A DNA stretch of 64,000 bases from Asterochloris sp. CNOR1 (Eukaryota; Chlorophyta; Trebouxiophyceae; Trebouxiales; Trebouxiaceae): contig OZ017746.1 in the NCBI GenBank assembly GCA_963969365.1, positions 3,472,001 to 3,536,000 on the forward strand, written 5' to 3'. The notes under the pieces are model-generated. The model did no database searches and had not been told where the DNA came from. It was given only the letters and a program-made list of their open reading frames with translations. The position numbers and the translations under genes are program-made. Each line of letters begins with the position of its first letter. Within the stretch, counting starts at the first letter, position 1. Of the stretch, positions 34,439-44,500 are shown piece by piece.

Positions 34439-35861
34439 ATGAAGATCCTTGTGGCAATCAAAAGGGTAACTCATGCTGCCTCTAGATGCAGATTTGATGA
34501 ACTCAGAGTTAGACCAGCCAGGACACCTGCAGGTGGTAGACTATGCTGCGCGCATACGTGTCAAAGGGGACAAGGTGAACAAGCTGCAGCCATGTGCCCT
34601 CCCGCCCTCTGCAGCACTGCAAGCCCATCAACATGTGGAGCAGCCCTGCAGAGTGGGGTAGATTTGTCCAATGTTAAATTCAGCCTCAACCCATTTTGTG
34701 AGATAGCTATCGAGGTATGCATTTCCATTCTGATATTGCCCAGCGGCTCGTGAAGATCCCAGCGTAGCCTGTCTGTACACCATATGCAGGAGGCAATTAG
34801 GCTGAAGGAGAAGAAGCTTGCTGATGAAGTCATTGCAGTGTCCCTGGGCGGCAAGCAGTGTCAGGTGAACCATTGGTATGAGGAACCTCGTCAGCCCATG
34901 CAGCCTGTGGTACCACCCCATGGCACGTGCTGGAGCTGCCTCCCTCAGCTTTCCGCCTGATACGCTTGCAGGAAACCCTGAGGACAGCGCTGGCAATGGG
35001 CGCCGACCGTGCAACACATGTGGCAGTGGATCAGCCCCTGCTGCCCTTGAATGTGGCCAAGCTGCTTGCTGCAGTGGCCCGCAAGGAGCAGCCTGGCCTC
35101 TTCATGTTGGGCAAGCAGGCCATCGATGACGACTGCAACCAGACAGGCAGGTGCAGCCATGGCTCAGTGCAGAGTGCTCTGGCAGGGCAGCCTGCTGCTG
35201 CTGCTGCTGCTGTTGCTGCTGCTGAAAGCTGACTGAGAGGCAGCCTGCTATTTTCATAGATGCTGCTGCTGCAGGGCAAATGGTGGCAGCACTGCTACAG
35301 TGGCCGCAGGCCACATTTGCCTCCCAAGTGGAGCTGGGTGCAGACAAGAGGGCCAGAGTCACACGAGAGGTCTGTAGCCTTGATTATGGCTGCCTGTAAT
35401 GGTGACTTTTGAACTCTGAAGCATCTGCTCACTGCAGGTTGATGGCGGCCTTCAGACCCTCTCTGTGACCCTTCCAGCTGTTGTGACAACAGACCTGAGG
35501 CTTAACCAGGTGCAGCTGCGGCCTTGGCTGCACTCAAGCCAGTTCCATTGAAAATGAATCAAAATTCTATTTCGTGGGTGCAGCCACGCTATGCCACTCT
35601 GCCCAACATCATGAAGGCCAAGAAAAAGCCCATGGAGCAGCTCACGCCTGAGGTGAGTAGCCCCCATCCTGTGGCAGTCACTTGTTGCCTTATACTGGGG
35701 CAACCACCTGCACCATGCAGGACCTTGGTGTGACTTTGGCTGAGGGATATCAGAGCATCCAAGTGGAAGCGCCTGCCGTCCGCAAGGCTGGCGTGAAGGT
35801 GGAGAGCGTGGCAGAGCTGCTTGAGAAACTGAAGCCAGTGCTTGCTTCACTACACCAATGA
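34439..35861 (+). CDS. ETFB: Electron transfer flavoprotein subunit beta, mitochondrial, 252 aa
   Basis: Nine exons join in frame (759 nt): 34439-34465, 34533-34574, 34652-34714, 34790-34864, 34972-35146, 35275-35369, 35438-35509, 35584-35652 and 35721-35861. The protein reads [106 protein letters not shown] and [17 protein letters not shown]. Length and motifs match ETF-beta (about 250 aa). With the alpha subunit it binds FAD and AMP and passes electrons from acyl-CoA and branched-chain dehydrogenases to ETF-ubiquinone oxidoreductase in mitochondria. It starts directly at the domain, as in human ETFB, which lacks a cleaved presequence. Intron 5 (35147-35274) must be GC-AG to keep TGQMVAALL in frame. 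Confidence 0.97.
35192..35223 (+). repeat. CTG trinucleotide repeat in an intron
   Basis: About ten CTG units with one TTG interruption, inside intron 5 of ETF-beta. Confidence 0.9.
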
Positions 35862-36234
35862 CTGCTTACACGGCTGCTGCATAACATGGGCAGAAACAAT
35901 GTTGCAGCATTTGAACTTGTCAACCCATAGTGGTCAACCAGCCTCTTTCAGAGCAGTCTGCTGCAATCTTGCGCGATCAAGACGGTCTAGGTGAATTACT
36001 TGAGCCAGAATTCCTTCAGTGAATTTGACCTACGAAGCCTGGTACTCCCGAGCAGCTGGAGCCCACGTTCAGCATTCTGGGGTGCATTGGTCTGATCTCA
36101 TCACCCCTCCCGTCAGCTCCAGCCCGCATCCTTCTCACGGTTGGCATTGAGGCCCACCTGTGCCTGTTGAGGCTCACGTTCTCTGTTGGTATCGGCAGCC
36201 ATCCCTTTTCTGATCAGAATCAGGATCAGCAGCA
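35862..36234. promoter_or_regulatory. ETF-beta 3' UTR and promoter/5' UTR of the MFS gene
   Basis: 373 bp between two same-strand genes. The stretch just before the ATG (36180-36230) is pyrimidine-rich and contains tctgatcagaatcaggatcag; no TATA motif is obvious. Confidence 0.4.
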
Positions 36235-39200
36235 ATGGCAACGCCGCAGGATGAGGCTCCCACAACCAATCTCACCACGCCCTTGATTGACAGGGAGCCC
36301 AGTGATGAGCAGATTGAAAGCCAGCAGCCGGCTCCTGGCTGGTACACTCCTCTGAGGTGGGCTACAATTTTGTCACGCAGCCATGCGCGTGCAGGTCACC
36401 CTCGATTTCCCCACACTGCCAAGATCTGCTTGATTTGCAGGTTGTTGATGCTCTTCTCATTGATCACATTCATCATCTACTTGGATCGCGGCGTCATTGC
36501 ATCAAATGGAGTTCAGGGAGACAGCCCAGGCCGCCAAGGCATCCAGGTGGCTGCTCAGGCTTCCAGGAATGGCCTGCCAGGAACCTGTATCAAATCCCTT
36601 GCAAGGGTTGCCTCCCCTGCTGAACACTGACATGCGCCTCAGCTATGACCAACGGTCTTTGACTCTCGGGCTGAGCAGATTGACATCTTGAAACTTCTCA
36701 TCCCCTGCATCTTAGAGCCTTCACCGACGCTGCCTGCAGACCCAGTTTAAGCTGACCGGCTTCCAGAATGGAGTGCTGCCTGCAGCCTTCATGGTTGGGC
36801 TGCTGGTGGCCTCCATCGTCTTCTCGGAGCTGTGCAAGTCCGTGAATGCCTTCCAGCTCATTGGTGAGCCCTGGCCTGCGGCCGCAAAGCATGCCTCATA
36901 CTCTCAGCACCTCTTGCTTGCACCTGCTTGCAGGGCTGACGTGGTGATCCTGTGCCTGCAGGCTGGGGGTTGCTCATCTGGACGCTTGCAAGCATTGGCT
37001 GCGGGTTCGCCATCAACTTCTGGACCCTGATGTTGTGCCGCATTGGCATGGGTGTGGGGGAGGCCTCCATCATCAACTTGACCGGTGAGGCTGCAGCACG
37101 GCCGCTGCTAACCCTGAGCACCTCAAGGGCGCCGCCTTGTGCGTGCAGCTTTGAGACACACTGCATTGCTCTTGACACATACTTCAGGGAGGTGTCGTCA
37201 TGTCGTCCCTTGACAATGTGCTGTTGCCTGCAGGTCCCTTCATTGATGATGTTGCGCCCCCTGCACAGAAGACTCTGTGGTTTGCCGTCCTGTATCTCTT
37301 CCCCACCGTGGGCATCGCTGCTGGCTACATTTTTGGGGGTCTTGTTGGCCCTGCTCTGGGGTGGCCAGCCCCCTTCTTCATCCAGGTGCGCCGTCACTGC
37401 TCGATGATCCTTTTGAGGGCAGCTGAGCGCACATCTGACACTGAAACTTGCTGGCAGCAGCTGCCTGCCTCTGTCTGTATGCACTCATGCCCTTGGCTCT
37501 CATCTCCTCTGAATCAGAGCTGCTGGCATCTGCAGGCTGCGCTGGGAGTGCCTGTGGTCCTCTTCACCATGCTGGCTGAGCCGGTGTCACTGCACAACAT
37601 GCTCGACGACGCACCTGGTGAGCTTTGGCTGCCTGCTGGTCCCTGGGAGCCACCAGCCCAGGCAAGGCAGCCCGCATGCAGCAGCATCACAGGCCCTGCA
37701 GCAGCTGCCAGCAGTTGCCCTGGCTGTGCTGCGCACTGCATGGTTCAACTTTGGGCTGCCTGCCTGCAGTCACCCCCTCCAAGCGGGGCCCCCTGTCCTC
37801 CCTGTGGCGTGACGTCAAGGTCATGATGTCGCAGCCCATCTTTGTGCTGAACCTGCTTGCCTACTGCCCCGTGCAAGGCGCCTTCGGAGCCTACACCTAC
37901 TGGGGGCCCCAGGTGGGGTGCTGCTCTTGGCCTGTCTCCATGCACACCTGTGTGTTGCTGGCCACATTAGGCGCCAGTGCCTCCCTCTGCCTGACAAGCC
38001 CGCATGGGAAATGTGGTGCTGCTGCATGCACTGCATCGAGTGCTTGCCCGCGCCAAGGTCTTGCTGTATGCTTGATGCTCAAGCCCTGCGCCTGCAGGCT
38101 GCCCGCGAGCTGTTCAACCTGCAGGGAGACAGCGTGGATCTGACCTTTGGAGTGGTCACCATCCTGACAGGGATTGTGGCCACCATTGTGGGTGGGGTCT
38201 GCCTCGACATTGTGGGCTCCTCCCTCAAAAATGCGATGCTGCTGTGCGGTGAGCGCACCTGGCCGACTACTGATGCTGCTTGGCGCTGCCTGCAACAGGG
38301 GCCATGGTCAGGACCTTTCTGACACAGCCTCCGCAGGCTTGAAGGCATGCAGGAGCACAGAGTGCTTTCCTTACCACTTGGGCCTTGCTGCTCTGGCTTG
38401 ATACATGCTGCACAGTGTTTGCAGCCCATTTGTATCAGCAGGCATGCAGCTGATGTGCTGCTGGAGGGCACACCTTTAGGCACCTTTTCTGACTTGGGCT
38501 CCACTGCATCTGTGCACGATCTGGTTCCCCTGCTGCAGCCTGGTCCACCCTGGGCAGCTTCCTGATGATTGAGGCTGCCTTCTTCTTCCCCAGCGGCTCT
38601 GCATCCTCCTTCCCCGTCTTCATGGCCATCTTTGCAGTCGGGGAGCTGTGCAGCTTTGCAGGGACGGCTCCATCCTCAGCTGTCAAGTAAGGCCCCCTGA
38701 CAAGCCTGGGCTGCACCAAGGACTGCAGTGCAGTTGGCGTTGAGGGAGGTGTGCATCTTTGCGGGCACCCCCCCCCCCCCCCCCCCCCACCCTCTGCCAG
38801 TTGTGGTACTCGCCAGCTGGGCTGGTGGCTACCGTGCCTGATGAGCTGTTGCCTACCCGGTATACACAAGTCTGGCATCCACACAGATGCAAGTACCCTA
38901 ATGCACCATCTGCTCTTTGTGCAAATGCGCCTTGAATCAATTGTAGCCCTAGCGATGCCTTGATCATAGGTCAGGCCCAGCCTGGGGTTGTCTGACGCTG
39001 TGCTGCGCCTGCCTGCAGCGTCTGGGCTGTGCCTCAGCGGCTGCGGCCCCTCGCATCTGGCATGGGCACCATCGCCTCCCACCTTCTGGGGGACGTGCCT
39101 TCCCCTCCCTTCACTGGGTGGCTGCACGGTGCGAACCTGACTTTGGGCTGTCGTCGGCTGCCCAGCATGTGTCATCTAGACTGCCAGGTCTCAGTGCTGA

Positions 39201-41491
39201 CAACACCAAGTGCACTGCATGGCTACCATGACCCCGGCGATGTTCACCTCCCTGAATCTGCAGCCAGACGTACTCCCCGTGTGTGCAGACGTCCTGGGCG
39301 ATTGGCGGCCCACAATGTACATTCTATCTGCCCTGCTCTTCCCCTCAGCTGTCCTGTACTTTGCCGGCGCCTACGTGAAGGGCAAGGACTTCCGTGCCGA
39401 ACAGCCCCCAGGGGATGGGGACGAAAGGAAGCTGTCGCCCTCAGGTGGAGTGGCAGAAGTGGCTGGCACTCCTTTTGTGTGTTGCAGCTGGCACCCACCC
39501 AGTGCTTGGCTGGCCTTCACGTTCTGCAGTGCAGTTGGTACCCGTCCAGTGCAGGCCCTGGTGCATGTAGCGACGTCTGGGTTAGGCCAGTGGCTTGCAT
39601 GAACAATCCCTGGAGTTGTGGCTGCAGCTGGCTGTTGGCTGTGCGCCTGCTGTCAATAGTAGTCACCCACCGGCTGGCACATGTGCCCTGCCCTCAAGGC
39701 ACCTACGTTCCTGGTTGTGGCCTGTCAAGGCCAGCAGATCGCGTGGACTCAGAGCTCAGCCTGACTCCTGGAGCCCTGCCCTCCAGGTGTGGGTGATGTG
39801 ACCCCGGCCGTCAGTGACATGGAAAATGCAGTGCTGGCCAGCCATGCTGCCCACCATGAAGCCAGCACGTCAGGGGCAGCCCCCAAAGATCGCCTGCACA
39901 GCGCAGTGGGGAACGGCGGCATGGCTCATGGCAACAGTGTGCCTGCGGCGCACAGTCAGCACCTGCTGCCCACCCGGGACAGCTTTGACGGCGCCACCAT
40001 TGCAGGGCTGCCCCACTCGCAGGGCGGCATCATGAGGGCAGCTGATGCCACCATGCTGCCGGTGTCGCCCTTCCCGGGGCTACTGCAGGAGCCTATCCTG
40101 CAGGTGACAGCCTGACGCAGCCCTGCATGCCATCCTGCACTGCTGCTGGCAGTCACCAGCTGCAGGGTGCATCTTCCAAGGCCTGCCCGACAGCAGAGAC
40201 ACCTGACGACCTGCACGCTGGAGAAGCGCTGCTGATGCCTTTGTGCTGCTGTGTCCAGGTGTCGGCAGTGCACACCTCCTCCCAGGAGCATCGCCGCCAG
40301 CGGCGGGAGCGGGAGGCTGCACGCCTGCAGCGCCACCACCAGGCGGAGCCCAGCGCTGATGCTGGCGGTCATGCCAGCGTGCAGGAGAGGTCCAGCGCAG
40401 CCACAGGTGGTAGCACCAGGTCTGGTGCCACCAGTGCCTCTGTGGCAGCGCCGGCTCTGATATCTCCTGCCCCGGGGCTACTGCCTGAGCCTGCACCTCT
40501 GGTTGTGGCCGCTGGGACGGGGGCGTGTGTGCCTGCCTCGCAGCCTGCCAGCCAGGCGTCCAGCATGCAGGAGAGGGGAGCTGCCACGGCTGAGGCAGCG
40601 GGGACATCAGGGAACGGCGCACCTGCAAGCAAGGCAGTGAGCCCTCCAGCCAGCAAGTCTCAGTCGTCGCAGCCAGCAGCAGGAGCAGGGGCCAGCAGCC
40701 CTGACCCTGAGCCCAGCCAAGCAGGCATAGCTGCAGAGGCGGCTCCTGGAGCACCGCCACAGGGTGGCCCAGCAGCAAGCACTGGGCGGCAAGGGGCTGG
40801 CAGGGCCCCGGCGCAGCAGCTGGCTGAGCGCCTGCCTGCTGAGGCAGGGCACAGCGAGGCAGAGGCTGGGCAGGAGGCCGCTGCCAAGGCGGTCACCAAA
40901 TCTGGCGGGCGGCAGGAGGCTCGCCGCATGCTGACCGCCCCGGAGCCCAGCAGAGCAGGTGCCACACAGCAGGTGGCAGCCGCGGACTCCAGCGGGCAGC
41001 AGGAGGGTGACAGCGCGCCTGCATCGGCAGCGTCTGACAAGGCAGATGGCGCGCAGGAGGCAGCAGCCAAGATGGCTGCTGACGTGCTGTCCAAGGCAAA
41101 GGGGCAGCAGGAGGCTGACAGCGGGCCTGCACATGTGGGACACAGCAAGGGAGACTCTTCACAGGAGGCAGCTGCCAGTGACACTGCTGAAGCCAGCAAG
41201 CCATCAGAGGAGGCCACGAGTGACGAGTCAGGTGACTGCTGCTCATCTCGGGTGGTCTTCATGTCCGTCAGTGCTACACTGAGCATCAGCAAGGCCCCGT
41301 CATCACACCAGGTCCCTGCTGCAGGTATGACCACACCAGAGGCCTCAGAGACCCAGACAGCAGCGGCAGTCAAGCCAGGGAGCTCAAAGGCTGGGTCCGG
41401 CAGTGTTGCCCGGCCGCGAACACCCCCCACAGATGCCCCTTCGACATCAAAACCCAAAAGCAAGAAAAGGAAGGGCAAGAAGAAGAGGTGA
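36235..41491 (+). CDS. Spinster-like major facilitator superfamily transporter with very long C-terminal tail, 988 aa
   Basis: Thirteen exons join in frame (2967 nt): 36235-36356, 36441-36546, 36740-36863, 36962-37084, 37234-37385, 37536-37617, 37770-37912, 38098-38248, 38539-38686, 39019-39128, 39289-39444, 39787-40103 and 40259-41491. Spinster-type features are IIYLDRGVIASNGV, FQNGVLPAAFMVGLLVAS, MLCRIGMGVGEASI, GPFIDDVAPPAQKTLWF, WGPQAARELFNL, GGVCLDIVG and LRPLASGMGTIASHLLGD. About twelve membrane helices lie within residues 55-470. Spinster proteins export sphingosine-phosphate or lysophospholipids, or act in lysosome recycling; the substrate here is unknown. The last two exons add about 515 residues of Ala/Gly/Ser/Gln-rich, presumably unfolded tail with degenerate repeats (GQQEADSGPA-like) ending KKRKGKKKR. 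Further small introns inside exon 13 cannot be excluded. Confidence 0.88.
38768..38788 (+). repeat. 21-base poly-C tract in an MFS intron
   Basis: An uninterrupted run of 21 C in intron 9 of the MFS gene. It is prone to slippage, so its exact length may reflect sequencing error. Confidence 0.9.
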
Positions 41492-41574
41492 CCCATTCAA
41501 ATTCTATCATCATCCCCCCCCCTCGGCAGATCTCGCAGGTTTGCGAAATGCACTATCTCAACACATAACAGTCA

Positions 41575-44500
41575 TCAAACTATGAATTTTTGCAGCTTCT
41601 GCAGCTTGTTGATGGTCTGCAGAGCTGTTTCAGAGTGCCAGTCAGCTTCGCTATCAGAGTTGATATTCTGGGGATTGAGTTTGTGGCCAGGAACAGTGTG
41701 TTTGCCGGAGCTTGCAGAGAAAGCACCTGTCTCAGCATCGATGCCGAGATGCCTCAGTGAGCTGCCACGGCTGTCGCACTGGAAGTCCTTGGTTGCAGCC
41801 TGCCTGGTGGCATTGGACGCAGCATTCAAGATCTCTCTGGCCTGCTGGGCTGCATATAGGCCGTCTGCGCCCTCTGCAGCAGCACAGCAGTCGGTCACCA
41901 AGCCAGCAGGGCTCCTCATCACAGGGGAAGCAGAGCAGATGATGTTGGTAATGACATTTGCCGTGCTCAGATGTCACCTTTCCCAGGGTGACAGGTCACC
42001 TGTTCCAAGCAGGCTGACATGCGCACCTTCTGACCGGCCTTCCAGCAGGTGCCAGCCAGAGCGCCGCCACCAGGGCTGGCGGTCACTTCCCCTGAGCTTG
42101 CGGCGCCTGCGGGAAGCAGTCATCTGCTCTCTTGCCCACATGTCGCTTGGGACCTGCCAGCGCTCGTTGGGCTGCAGGGGCGGGGTGAGGCTCAAGGTGC
42201 GCTCTGTGAGCTCCTCAACAATCCTGCAGGGAACAAAACAAGGGGTGGAGCGGCAATGTGTGCCAAGGGGAAGCCCTAAAGCAGGTCACACAGGCAGCAG
42301 ATGACAGGCCATGTTTTTCAGGGGCTGCAAAGTCTTGCAGAGGTGAGGTTACACAGAATTGCTGTGTGCGGCCCGTGACTCTATCAGGTCAATACGTGCA
42401 CATGCATGACGACAAAGCCCCACCTGAGCATGGATGCTGGCAGGAGGCCCAGACGATAGCCTTCCCCCCCGTACTTGACCCAGTGCAGCGCCAAGGGATC
42501 TGCAGCCAGCAGAGGCAGTGTGGCAGCCATCCAATCGCAGCCATGGGGCATCAGGACACATGCCTCTAATACTCGTGACTGCTTTGCTTCAAGGCCCACA
42601 TCAGTGACGCTGGAGGCGCCTCAAGAGTGCCAGTATTCTCTACATGAGCCCAAGCAGCAGGTCCCTTTCGCCACGGAATGGACCCACTGAAGCTGCAGCC
42701 ACTCGCTCAAGCAGCCATTGCCAGGGCTTGGTCCACCTAGGGCAGGGCCTGTCTGGCACCTCGCAGAACAAGATGCGTCAGCACCACGGTCATCAGGCTG
42801 CCTGCTACCACCTCACCACAGCTTCATGGGAGGCACCTGAACAGTACATCTCTCCCTGAACTAATCCAGTGAGCAGCAGCCGCCTGTCAGGCAGAGCATC
42901 CTTCTGCATGCGGTTAGTCTGTCCACCTCCATCCCACCTGGCACCCCACAACAAAAGGCGGGGTTCCCCCGCCCCTTGCAGCGCAGCGCCGTGGAGTGCT
43001 GCCGGAAGTCCAGCCCCGCATACTCTGGCTGCAGGGAAGCAATGTTGTACCCGTCAGCCAGCAGGCGGCGGCTGAGGCCCACCTCCCCATGCAGGATGTC
43101 AGCCCCATGGTCGTCCCAGCAGCCGCCCCAGGTGGCCAGCAGGTATTGAACGCCCACTCTGCACAGGCAAACGGGGGATCATGATGAATGGCCAGCAGGT
43201 GTTGAACACTCCCTCTGCATAGGCAAACAGGGGATCATGAAGCAGGGCTTGCACAGGAACATCTGACAGGGCAGTGGCCCGATGGTGGGGCACCACCATG
43301 AGCCACCCTGTGCGGTCTGGTGTCCCAGCACACATGGTCCAGGCGACCAACTTCAACCCCTCAGGCGATCAGCGGGTGCTGCGTGCTGTGCGACACCAGT
43401 TGTATTGAAGTGCCTACGGGTCCTGTAGTAAAGCGCCTGCTCCACTTCAGCTGAGGGACTGACGCAGCTAGCAGATGCAAGCACCTTGTATTCAACAGTG
43501 GTGGCATTCTGGTGCGTACCTGTCCAAGGCCATCAGGGGTCCCTGCACATGTGTGCTGACCTCACAGGAGATGTAAGGACCCACCGCCTTCACCTGCAGG
43601 CACTTCCAAGATGTGATGCATGCTCTGATGTTGCCGCCCAAGCTCACCGATACCAGCATGGCAGCCAGCAGGCGGAGCTGAATGGTCAGACATGATACCA
43701 CACACAGGCGTGCTGCAGAAGATGAACACAGCAACCCTGCAGTGCATTGCAGTGCCTGCGATGCCAAGCTGTGGACAGCCACTCCCTGGCCGCATGCTCA
43801 CCATGTCGCTCAGTAAGGAGGTGAGGGGCTGAGTCCAGTGCCTCTCCTGCGTGCCAGCCACAAAGGGGCCCCTCATGCCATTGTTGATGACCACCGTGTA
43901 CTTGTACTGCACCAGCAGAGCTGGACCTGCAACAAGCCATACCAGCTGCATGTCAGCTAGCTGGCCAGGACTGTCAAAACTCGCTGCCGTCAGTGAGGAC
44001 TCATATGCACCTGAGGTGGCCCGGAGCATCTGCATTTGGGGGCTACAGAGACAACAAGGGGTGCCACGTCTTGTTGACAGCAGGCTCCAGTAGCACTGGC
44101 CCAGATGCCATCTATGTTCAGCCAGCATGTCCATGATGTGGGCAGCATCTGCTTTCCACATGGGCACAAGTGGCAGGGTGCCTTACCTATCTCAGACAGT
44201 GTGCGCTGAAAGGTGCAGGTATCTGAGTGAAGGGTGCTGTTGTCCACAAAGCGCACGCGCACATTGCAGAAGTCGGGCACCAGGGCGATGAGGCGCGGGT
44301 CCAGTCGGCCGCCCATGTTGATGACATAATGGGCCCCGTCGTTGGGGCGCACAGCTACCCTGCAGCCAGGTGAGCACCTTTTTGCAGGCTGTTCTTGGGC
44401 CTTGATGCACTGGGCGCCAGGATAGGGAGCGCCGCAAGGAAGCCTCGGCAGCCACGCCGCAAGATTGACAACACATCCTGGCAGCCAAAGTACCCAGCAG

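Noticed and set aside
40660-41496. Long open frame of 278 codons on the minus strand, opposite the MFS tail.
   Set aside because: It is antisense to a GC-rich low-complexity exon, is full of Ala/Cys/Pro/Leu without domain motifs, and mirrors the plus-strand repeats.
43099-43356. Minus-strand frame reading DPLFAYAEGVFNTCWPF, which looks protein-like.
   Set aside because: It lies in an intron of the transferase-like gene. Skipping it joins LDR to VGVQYLLATW in phase, and part of it is the decoy copy of the tandem duplication.
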